Assembly (NCBI RefSeq): GCF_013155335.1
Contig: NZ_JABJQZ010000001.1
Span: 620,001 to 684,000, forward strand
Length of the DNA stretch: 64,000 bases
Reading direction: 5' to 3'
Source of the DNA: Nocardioides sp. zg-1230
Lineage (GTDB): Bacteria; Actinomycetota; Actinomycetes; Propionibacteriales; Nocardioidaceae
This document shows, one piece after another, positions 57,584 to 64,000 of the stretch. The position numbers and the translations under genes are program-made. The notes under the pieces are model-generated. The model had not been told where the DNA came from. It did no database searches and saw nothing but the letters and a program-made list of their open reading frames with translations. Every line of letters begins with the position of its first letter. Position 1 is the stretch's first letter.

Positions 57584-59284
57584 CTACTGCCGCACCGCGC
57601 GGCAGGCCTCCGCCACGGGCTGGTCGCCCACCTCCCGGCAGCCGTCGAAGGCGGTGAGCTTGGCCATCAGCGCCGCGACCTCGGGCGACTTCTTCCTGCT
57701 CGCGAAGGTGTTGCGCTTCTCGAACCGGTCGCGCTTGTACGAGTAGTACTCGTAGCCCCAGGCGACCTTGGCGGGCCTCGGGTCCAGGTCGAACCTCGCG
57801 AGCAGCGCCGTCCGGCTCCGCACCGCGGTGAAGGACGGGATCCGGTCGAGCTCCGTGCCGCTGTACGCCGCGTCCGGGTCGTTGCCGGTGAGCGTCTGCT
57901 GGGTGTGCTCGAGGAAGGCGTGGGACTGCCGCACCAGGGCCGGGTCGGCCAGGGTCGGGACGAGCGAGAGCCCGCTGCGGTAGGGCGCCGGCGCGAGCCC
58001 GGCGAGCTCCTCGAAGGTCGGAGCGAGGTCGATGTTGCTCGTGACCTCACGACGCTTGCCCGGCACCACCCCCGGCCCACTGACCAGCAGCGGCACGCGG
58101 ACGTCGGTGTCGTACGGCGTCCCCTTGCCGCGGCCCATGCCGTTCTGGCCGAGGTGGAAGCCGTTGTCGGAGGTCAGCACGACGTAGGTCTCGGGACCGA
58201 CGCCCTGGAGGATCCGCGTGACGAGGCGGTCGGCCGACTGCGCCATCCGGGCCCGGTCGCGGAGGTCCCGGACGGCGACCGCGGCGGGCAGGGTGCGGGT
58301 GGTGTTCCACGCACGGGCACGCTTGCCGTTGGCCTTGCGGGGCCGGTTGTCCTTGCGCGGGTCGCCGAAGCCCGGGAGGTCGTCGACGGTCAGCTTGCGG
58401 CAGGCGACGCGGCCGCAGCTGCGCCGGCCCGTGCGGTCGCGGAACATCGGCGGGAAGAGCGGGTCGCCGGCGTAGTGCCCCTCGGGGTTGACGCGGTTGT
58501 GCGGCGCGTAGAGCGCCACCTCGAGGAAGTAAGGCGCGCCGGTCGCCTCGTTGGCGGCGATGTAGTCCGTCGCCAGGTCGCCGATCACTGCACCGGCGTA
58601 CGCCTTGTCCTTCGCCGCGTTGCTCGCGCTCGCCGGGGGTGCCGGGTGCTGCACCAGCTGGAGCCGCTGGTCGACGACCGACGTGCTGGCGAAGTCCCAG
58701 CCGTCGTAGGCGGAGCCGAAGACGGTGTTGAACGTCGACCAGCCCGGCACGAGCGGCGGGAGCGCGCGGCCGGGCGACCACTCGTACTCGTTGAGGAACT
58801 TGCCCACGAAGCCCGTCTGGTAGCCGGCCTCCTGGAGCCGCACGTTGAAGGCGCGTTCAGGGTTGCCGTTCGTGTCGAAGGCGGGCCAGCCGCCGAGCCT
58901 CGAGGTGCCCTTGTTGGACGTGTTGGTGTGCACGCCCGTCTGGTGCGGGTACTGCCCGGTGAAGAAGCTCGACCGCGACACGCAGCACAGCGAATCGGTG
59001 ACGAACGAGTGCGGGTAGCTCGCCCCCGCCTTCCGCATCCGCTGCACCGACCGCATCGTCTGGACGAGGTCCATCGAGAAGTCGTCGAGCATCACCACGA
59101 CGATGTTGGGTCGCTCGTCGCGGGCCGCTGCCGGCCGGAGCTCCGCGACCGCGGACCCGTCGCTCGTCGCCTGCCTCGGTACGTCGTCCGCCCCGCGCAG
59201 GCCGTCGTCCGACCCGCCCGTCGCGCCGCATGCCATCAGTGCGAACAGGCACACGCCTGCCCACGCTCCCTTGAAGTACCCCAC
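57584..59284 (-). CDS. Sulfatase family lipoprotein with altered formylglycine motif
   Basis: A 566-residue exported protein. From GTG 59284 the N-terminus 'GYFKGAWAGVCLFALMACG' is a lipoprotein signal with lipobox LMAC. The alkaline-phosphatase fold shows 'PNIVVVMLDDFSMD' (metal Asp pair), 'GFVGKFLNEYEW' and 'VVLTSDNGFHLGQNGMGRGK'. The modification site reads 'SLCCVSRSSFFTGQ'. The sulfatase core C-x-P/A-x-R has Val in place of Pro, which may stop or change formylglycine formation. Closest type is N-acetylglucosamine-6-sulfatase-like. A longer start at 59353 is possible but has no signal logic. Substrate probably an external sulfated or phosphorylated glycan. Confidence 0.86.
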   Translation of the reverse strand: MGYFKGAWAGVCLFALMACGATGGSDDGLRGADDVPRQATSDGSAVAELRPAAARDERPNIVVVMLDDFSMDLVQTMRSVQRMRKAGASYPHSFVTDSLCCVSRSSFFTGQYPHQTGVHTNTSNKGTSRLGGWPAFDTNGNPERAFNVRLQEAGYQTGFVGKFLNEYEWSPGRALPPLVPGWSTFNTVFGSAYDGWDFASTSVVDQRLQLVQHPAPPASASNAAKDKAYAGAVIGDLATDYIAANEATGAPYFLEVALYAPHNRVNPEGHYAGDPLFPPMFRDRTGRRSCGRVACRKLTVDDLPGFGDPRKDNRPRKANGKRARAWNTTRTLPAAVAVRDLRDRARMAQSADRLVTRILQGVGPETYVVLTSDNGFHLGQNGMGRGKGTPYDTDVRVPLLVSGPGVVPGKRREVTSNIDLAPTFEELAGLAPAPYRSGLSLVPTLADPALVRQSHAFLEHTQQTLTGNDPDAAYSGTELDRIPSFTAVRSRTALLARFDLDPRPAKVAWGYEYYSYKRDRFEKRNTFASRKKSPEVAALMAKLTAFDGCREVGDQPVAEACRAVRQ

Positions 59285-59404
59285 TGCTCCCCCGCCTGTC
59301 CCGTGCTGGCTACCTAGGGTGACGTCCCACGCCACCGATTCGTTGCCTGCCACGCCGAACTAATGTCTATACGTCCGATCGACTTCAGTGCGACCCCACT
59401 CCGG

Positions 59405-59462
59405 TATCTGAGGACGTGGTGAACGAAAAACCGATGACGGACGACCGTGACGTCCTCAGATA
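59405..59462. repeat. Palindrome overlapping the PhzE-like stop codon
   Basis: Perfect 13-bp arms 59405..59417 and 59450..59462 with a 32-nt loop. The right arm encodes the last residues and the TGA stop (59456..59458) of the PhzE-like gene. It can terminate that gene. Confidence 0.75.
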
Positions 59463-61366
59463 TCGCTGGCGGCGGGAGCGAGGAGGTCGCGCACCGCCGT
59501 GTGGAGCAGGTCGTAGCCGTTCTCGGTGAGGATCGACTCGGCGTGGAACTGGATGCCGCGGAAGTGCGGTCCGACGACGGCGTGGATGTCCCCGGTTGCC
59601 TCGTCGGCCTCGACCCGTACGCCGTCGGGCAGGGTGGCGCCGGCCGGCACGCGCCCGACGAACGTGTTGTAGAACCCCACCCGCTCGGTGCGACCGTCGA
59701 GTCGCACCGGCGACTGCGTGCCCTGGAAGACGACGTCCTTGTAGCCGAGGTCGAGGCCGAGCCGCTGGCACAGCGTCTGGTGGCCCAGGCACACCGCGAG
59801 GAACGGCTGGTCCGAGGCGAGCAGGTCGTCGACGGCGCGACGGAAGGACGCGATCTTGGGGTGGTCGCCCTCGCGCGGGTCGCCCGGGCCGGGGCCGACG
59901 ATGACCAGGTCGGCCCCGTCGAAGGCGCCGGTCTCGTAGTCCTCGTGCCGCACGACCCGCGAGGTCATCCCGAAGACCCCGAGCACGTGGACGAGCATGT
60001 TCACGAAGTCGTCCTCGCCGTGGAGGATCACCACCGACTTCCCGGCCAGCCCCGGGTCGGCCGGCTCGCCGGCCTGGTCGGTCAGCCAGAAGCGGGAGAG
60101 CCGCTGGTTGCGGGTGCCCAGGGCGAGCAGGACGTCCTCGTCGCGCGCCAGCTCGGCGATGTCGGTGCCGTCGGAGGTCGCCGCGGGCGCCAGGCCGAAG
60201 GCGCTCAGGATGCCGCCGGCCTTGGCGCGGGTCTCGGCCACCTCGTACGCCGCGTCGGAGTCGCGCACGAGCGTCGCCCCGGCCGTCACCTTGAGCTCGC
60301 CGGACGGCGAGACGTCGGCGGTGCGGATCAGGATCGGGCTGTCCATCGTCGGCGTGCCGTCGGGCGAGCGGCCGAACAGCGCGAGCGCGGCGCCGTAGTA
60401 GCCGCGGCCCTCGGGCTCGTAGTCGGCGATCAGGCGGCAGGCGTTCTCGACCGGCGCGCCGGTCACCGTGGCGGCGTACATCGTGTCACGCAGGATCTCG
60501 CGGTGGTCGCGATCGGAGCGGCCGGCGAGGAGGTACTCGGTGTGGATCAGGTGCGTCATCGGCTTGAGGAACGGCCCGAGCACCTGGCCGCCCTCGTGGC
60601 AGATGTCGCACATCATCTTGAGCTCCTCGTCGACCACCATGAAGAGCTCGAAGACCTCCTTCTCGTCGCCGAGGAAGTCGAGCAGCCGCTCCTTGAGGGC
60701 CTCGCCGTGCCCCGCCACCCGGAACGTCCCCGAGATCGGGTTCATCCGTACGTCGCCCTGGCGCACCGAGACGTGCCGCTCGGGGCTCGCGCCGATCAGG
60801 AACCGGTCGCCGGTGAAGAAGCAGAAGGTCCAGTAGGCGCCGCGCTCGCGCTCCATCAGCCGACGCAGCACGGTGAGCGCGCGCGAGGCGTCCCAGTCGG
60901 CGACGACGGCGCGGTAGTGACGGCCGATGACGAGGTTGGCCCCCTCGCCCTGCCCGATCTCGTCGCGGATGATCGCCTCGACGACCTTCCCGTAGTCCTC
61001 GTCACTGGTGGCGAAGCCGCCCCGGTCGGCGAACTCGACCGGCACGTCGGGCAGAGCCGCGAGCAGGTCGTCGACCGACACCTCGTGCTCAGCCTCGATG
61101 TCGACCACCGTCAGCGGGGCGCCGTCGTCGATGGCGGCGAACCCGCGCTCGCGCACCTGCCGGAACGGCACGGCGACGAGCCGGTCGGCGCTGCGGCCCG
61201 GCTCGGGCGCCCCGGCTTCGAGCGGGATGTCGAGCAGGCTCGCGACCTCGTGCGGCGTGCCGCCGATCAGCCCCGCCGTCGGCGACGCCTTGCGTCGGAT
61301 GACCGCCCACGCCCCGAACCCCTGGATCTGCTCCAGGAGGTCTCGGACGGCGGGGGGCTGGGTCAT
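59456..61366 (-). CDS. PhzE-like anthranilate synthase family protein (fused synthase and glutaminase)
   Basis: A 636-residue fusion. Residues about 1-410 are a chorismate-binding domain ('GRHYRAVVADW', 'GASPERHVSVRQGDVRMNPI', 'FELFMVVDEELKMMCDIC', 'PVENACRLIADYEPEGRGYY', 'MDSPILIRTADV'). Residues about 440-636 are a glutaminase with 'FLAVCLGHQTLCQRLGL' and 'GIQFHAESIL'. The length and order match PhzE (about 637 residues), which makes 2-amino-2-desoxyisochorismate, rather than longer TrpEG. No other phenazine gene is in the window, so product could be ADIC or anthranilate. TAGGGT lies 7 nt before the ATG. Confidence 0.87.
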   Translation of the reverse strand: MTQPPAVRDLLEQIQGFGAWAVIRRKASPTAGLIGGTPHEVASLLDIPLEAGAPEPGRSADRLVAVPFRQVRERGFAAIDDGAPLTVVDIEAEHEVSVDDLLAALPDVPVEFADRGGFATSDEDYGKVVEAIIRDEIGQGEGANLVIGRHYRAVVADWDASRALTVLRRLMERERGAYWTFCFFTGDRFLIGASPERHVSVRQGDVRMNPISGTFRVAGHGEALKERLLDFLGDEKEVFELFMVVDEELKMMCDICHEGGQVLGPFLKPMTHLIHTEYLLAGRSDRDHREILRDTMYAATVTGAPVENACRLIADYEPEGRGYYGAALALFGRSPDGTPTMDSPILIRTADVSPSGELKVTAGATLVRDSDAAYEVAETRAKAGGILSAFGLAPAATSDGTDIAELARDEDVLLALGTRNQRLSRFWLTDQAGEPADPGLAGKSVVILHGEDDFVNMLVHVLGVFGMTSRVVRHEDYETGAFDGADLVIVGPGPGDPREGDHPKIASFRRAVDDLLASDQPFLAVCLGHQTLCQRLGLDLGYKDVVFQGTQSPVRLDGRTERVGFYNTFVGRVPAGATLPDGVRVEADEATGDIHAVVGPHFRGIQFHAESILTENGYDLLHTAVRDLLAPAASDI

Positions 61367-61410
61367 GGGAGAGACCCTACGGGCGCCTGCCGGGCGTTGG
61401 ACGGCACGTC

Positions 61411-62232
61411 TCAGGCGGACGTTCGACCCAGCTCGTAGAGAAGCTCGCCGTGACGGTCCGGGTGGAGCCAGAACGAGTTGCCCGCCCAGGTCGGGGACAG
61501 GTCGATGCGGACCCCTTCCTCGTCCATCACCACGTAGCCAAGTTGCTCGGCAAGCGCGCGGAGCTCTGCATGGTCGGCCCGGACCTCGACCATCAGCGCT
61601 GGCCGGCCCGACTCCAGGGTCCTACGGGCACCGAGGAGGACCTCGAGCTCGAACCCCTCGACGTCGACCTTCACGAAGTCCGGCGGAGCCTGGAACTTGG
61701 CGTCGAGGGTGGTGACGGCCACCTCGACGGGCTGCACCTCCGGCGCGATGCCGGCTGGTCGCGCGTTGACCTCGAGCCCCTCGAAGTGTGGGACGAAGGA
61801 GTTGTTCTGCCCCGTCAGACCCTCGACGTAGAACGTCGCGCGACCCGGCTCACGGCCGACCCCTTCCTCGACGACCGTGACCTGGGGAAGTTGGGATGTG
61901 GTGGCTCGCAGGTATGGCAGGTTGTTGGGGCCGGGCTCGAAGACCACCACTGATCCGGTGGGGCCGACGAGGTGCGCGAAGTACTGCGTGATGAACCCGA
62001 TGTGGCCGCCGACCTCCGCCACTCGGTCCCCGGGACCCACGAGCCGGCCAAACAGAGCCATCGTCGCCGCCTCGCGGCGTCGGCGATGGAACCAGTAGCC
62101 CTTGTGCCGGAAGCTGTGCAGCCGCAGGCGGTCACGCGTGTGCGGGTTGCGGATGGTGATGTCACCCGGGTTGTGCGCCGCGAGCCAGGGCAGGATCCGG
62201 CGGCGGGCGTGGGCGACGAGGTCCAGGCTCAT
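61411..62232 (-). CDS. FkbM-family SAM-dependent methyltransferase
   Basis: A 273-residue methyltransferase. SAM motif I is 'VAEVGGHIGFITQYFA' near residue 70, followed by 'VVVFEPGPNNLPYL', then 'FVKVDVEGFELEVLLGA' near 190, the FkbM signature. It would methylate a hydroxyl on a sugar or small molecule. TAGGGT lies 9 nt before the ATG. It is divergent from a glycosyltransferase, which suggests a surface-glycan locus continuing past the window end. Confidence 0.9.
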   Translation of the reverse strand: MSLDLVAHARRRILPWLAAHNPGDITIRNPHTRDRLRLHSFRHKGYWFHRRRREAATMALFGRLVGPGDRVAEVGGHIGFITQYFAHLVGPTGSVVVFEPGPNNLPYLRATTSQLPQVTVVEEGVGREPGRATFYVEGLTGQNNSFVPHFEGLEVNARPAGIAPEVQPVEVAVTTLDAKFQAPPDFVKVDVEGFELEVLLGARRTLESGRPALMVEVRADHAELRALAEQLGYVVMDEEGVRIDLSPTWAGNSFWLHPDRHGELLYELGRTSA

Positions 62233-62286
62233 TGAGCCGCCACCCTAGTGCCGCCCGGCGATCGACGACAGGACCGAGCCGTTGAC

Positions 62287-62292
62287 TAGACT
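62287..62292 (+). promoter_or_regulatory. -10 element (TAGACT) of the glycosyltransferase operon
   Basis: TAGACT lies about 47 nt before GTG 62339, leaving a leader with its own ribosome site (GAAGAGG region). It is the same hexamer as the PucR-type gene's -10. Confidence 0.45.
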
Positions 62293-62338
62293 CGCGGCCG
62301 TCCGGCCGTGTGGCAGGACTCCAGAGAAGAGGTGAGGC

Positions 62339-63952
62339 GTGCCGGTCCCGGCGGTGACCCTTCGTCTCACCGGCACGGCACCCGACGACAGGATCCTCGC
62401 GTGGGTGCGCGCCCTCGGTCGCGTCCCGGCCCAGCGACGCTCGCTGGAGCTGCTCGGGGCCGACGCCTCCCCGGAGGGGTTCGGAGACCGCCTGCGGGCC
62501 GCTGGTGTCGAGGCGGTCGCGGGCACTCTGGCGTCGTACGCCCCGGGCGAGGTGGTCGTGCTCGCCCGCGCGGCGGACCTGCCCACCCCCTCGTGCCTGC
62601 GCCTGCTCGTCGTGGCCGCCGCCGAGGGGACGGACGTCGTCAGCACCCGGGTGCTGCCCGTCGGCGCGGTGGCAGACGGTGACCCCGCACCTCGACCGTG
62701 CGTGGCCGTCCCTCCTTCAGCACCCGACGACTGCCGGCGCGCCTCGACACCCGATTCTGCGGTCGCGGCCGCCGAGCGGTCCGGCACTCCCCTCCGGAGG
62801 CTCGACGCGGCCGCTGTGCTCAGCGAGGCGCGGGACGGTGACCCGCCGGCCGCCCCCGCCACCGGCCGGAGTGAGCACCAGCCGCCCTACGGTCACCCGG
62901 CCGCCCTGCCGGCCACCGCCCTGCACCAGCTACTCGTTGCGACCGGCGTCACGCCGCCGACTCTCCCTGCCGGGCAGGAACCGCGTCCCTTCCTGAGCGT
63001 CCTGACCCGCACCCAGGGCACCCGGCTGCAGTGCCTGGAAGAGGTGCTGACCTGCCTGGCTGGCCAGACGTGCCGCGACTTCGAGGTCCTGCTGGCGTGC
63101 CACCGCACGACCCCGGAGGGCCTGGCTGCCGTGCACCGAGTGCTGGCCGAGGCGCCGGAGTGGTTGCGCGAGCGCGTGCGGGTGCTCGAGGTCGAGCGAC
63201 CCGGACGCTCCTCACCGCTCAATGAAGCCCTCGACGCCTCCCGCGGCCGCTACGCCGTGGTGCTCGACGACGACGACGCCGTCACCGCCGAGTGGGTGGC
63301 GGCCTACGCCGCGCTCGAGGCACAGCAGCCGGGCGTCGTCCTGCGGTCCGTGGCCCTGGCCCAGCCCGTCCGGCCGGTCCAGGTCGCGGACGAGCACGGC
63401 CCACGCGGGCCGGTGCCCGTCGAGACCGAACCGGCCCACCACGTGTGGCCCGACACGTTCAGCATCGTCGACCACCTGTGGGACAACGCCTCACCGCCGA
63501 TGACCTTCGCGATCCCGCGTGGCGTCTTCGACGACCTCGGCGTGCGCTTCGACGAGGCGCTCGACACAACGGAGGACTGGGACGTCCTGGTGCGGGCCGC
63601 GGCCGTCACCGGTGTCGTCGACACACCTGCGGTGACGGCGGTCTACCGCGTGTGGGGGGACGGCGAGGGCTCGCGGCACCTCCACGACGGTGCCCAGTGG
63701 CAGGCGAGCCGCGAGGCCGTGCTCGCCAAGCTCGACCGGGCTCCCCTCGTGCTCGCGCCGGGCGTCGCCCGGGAGGTGAGGGAGCTCCACCGCGCCCTCG
63801 CGGAGGAAACCGAGGAGAAGTACCGGTTCGCCGCCCTCAACGAGCAGGCGGCATCGGATCTGCGGGCGGTCAACGACGCCGTCGCGGCGCTGCGCGAGCA
63901 GGTCGCCGACCTCAAGGAGCGCAACGCCCGGCTGCGCCGGAGGCTCCGGTGA
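62339..63952 (+). CDS. Glycosyltransferase family 2 protein
   Basis: A 537-residue protein in three parts. Residues about 1-215 are an Ala/Arg-rich N-terminal region that looks like a degenerate second GT-like lobe ('SYAPGEVVVLARAADLPTPS'). Residues about 216-470 are a GT-A domain ('FLSVLTRTQGTRLQCLEEVL', 'FEVLLACHRT' and the metal motif 'VVLDDDDAVT'). Residues about 490-537 form a coiled coil ('LREQVADLKERNARLRRRLR'). It uses a nucleotide-sugar to extend a glycan. The stop overlaps the next start (GTGA). Confidence 0.88.
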   Translation: MPVPAVTLRLTGTAPDDRILAWVRALGRVPAQRRSLELLGADASPEGFGDRLRAAGVEAVAGTLASYAPGEVVVLARAADLPTPSCLRLLVVAAAEGTDVVSTRVLPVGAVADGDPAPRPCVAVPPSAPDDCRRASTPDSAVAAAERSGTPLRRLDAAAVLSEARDGDPPAAPATGRSEHQPPYGHPAALPATALHQLLVATGVTPPTLPAGQEPRPFLSVLTRTQGTRLQCLEEVLTCLAGQTCRDFEVLLACHRTTPEGLAAVHRVLAEAPEWLRERVRVLEVERPGRSSPLNEALDASRGRYAVVLDDDDAVTAEWVAAYAALEAQQPGVVLRSVALAQPVRPVQVADEHGPRGPVPVETEPAHHVWPDTFSIVDHLWDNASPPMTFAIPRGVFDDLGVRFDEALDTTEDWDVLVRAAAVTGVVDTPAVTAVYRVWGDGEGSRHLHDGAQWQASREAVLAKLDRAPLVLAPGVAREVRELHRALAEETEEKYRFAALNEQAASDLRAVNDAVAALREQVADLKERNARLRRRLR

Positions 63953-64000
63953 CGGGCATCTGGCAGCGGCTGCGGAGACCCCCCGAACCACCCCTGAGCG
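63949..64000 (+). CDS. Start of a further gene, cut by the window end
   Basis: GTG 63949 overlaps the glycosyltransferase stop by 4 bp and the frame stays open to the end (17 codons, 'VTGIWQRLRRPPEPPLS'). Identity cannot be told; by position it belongs to the same glycan operon. Confidence 0.5.
   Translation, partial: MTGIWQRLRRPPEPPLS

Noticed and set aside
59456..61366. PhzE-like protein taken as proof of a phenazine cluster
   Set aside because: None of the other phenazine genes (phzA/B, D, F, G) is present in the window.

Overview
The window is about 70% GC, densely packed, and rich in GTG and TTG starts and 4-bp stop/start overlaps. Together with the protein families present (FadE5, a DesA3-type desaturase with its reductase, MprAB, BkdABC, a fused AccD3-like carboxyltransferase, mycothiol-type enzymes), this points to a high-GC actinobacterium, most likely Nocardioides or a close relative in the Nocardioidaceae. 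This is ordinary chromosome. I see no rRNA, tRNA, CRISPR array, transposase, integrase or prophage.

Layout. 0-3.7 kb: a cysteine-less Rrf2 regulator, a TauE/SafE exporter and FadE5. 3.7-7.1 kb: an ABC transporter with a DesK/NarL two-component system in one overlapping operon. 7.2-11.3 kb: small proteins, a maleylpyruvate-isomerase-family enzyme, an SDR and a membrane-anchored beta-propeller. 12.1-18.6 kb: one gene for a secreted 2150-residue repeat protein. 18.7-22.4 kb: an acyl-CoA desaturase and its electron-transfer partner, divergent from a PucR/CdaR-type regulator, with a perfect operator between them. 22.5-25.3 kb: two amidohydrolases. 25.4-31.8 kb: two paralogous membrane-anchored proteins, a Ser/Thr kinase, an ECF sigma factor, an M1 peptidase lipoprotein and a fused carboxyltransferase. 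32-34.5 kb: two coiled-coil (DivIVA/FilP-like) proteins. 35.7-39.4 kb: the bkdABC operon. 39.7-46.7 kb: twin secreted repeat proteins ending in LPDTG. 46.9-53.4 kb: a GST-like reductase, Pat, VanZ, holin-family, LMW phosphatase and fructosamine-kinase-family genes plus an unknown pair. 53.6-55.7 kb: MprAB. 55.7-61.4 kb: pabB, pabA, a sulfatase lipoprotein and a PhzE-like synthase. 61.4-64 kb: a FkbM methyltransferase, a glycosyltransferase and a truncated gene.

Two features recur outside the coding annotation. First, many gene ends carry large palindromes. One 76-bp element is present twice, 33 kb apart, and its hairpin stems differ by compensatory base changes; one copy supplies the stop codons of both convergent neighbours. 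Other junctions hold palindromes of unrelated sequence but similar size. Second, at least twelve genes have a TANNNT-like hexamer exactly 6 nt before the start codon, the geometry of leaderless transcription. At the kinase/sigma-factor junction two such hexamers face opposite ways and overlap by 4 bp, so the two genes should compete for polymerase.

Functionally the window leans towards membrane lipid metabolism (FadE5, desaturase, carboxyltransferase, BKD), envelope sensing (MprAB, kinase/sigma, DesK-type kinase) and large secreted surface proteins. Functions are assigned from motifs and remembered family sequences only; no database search was possible.
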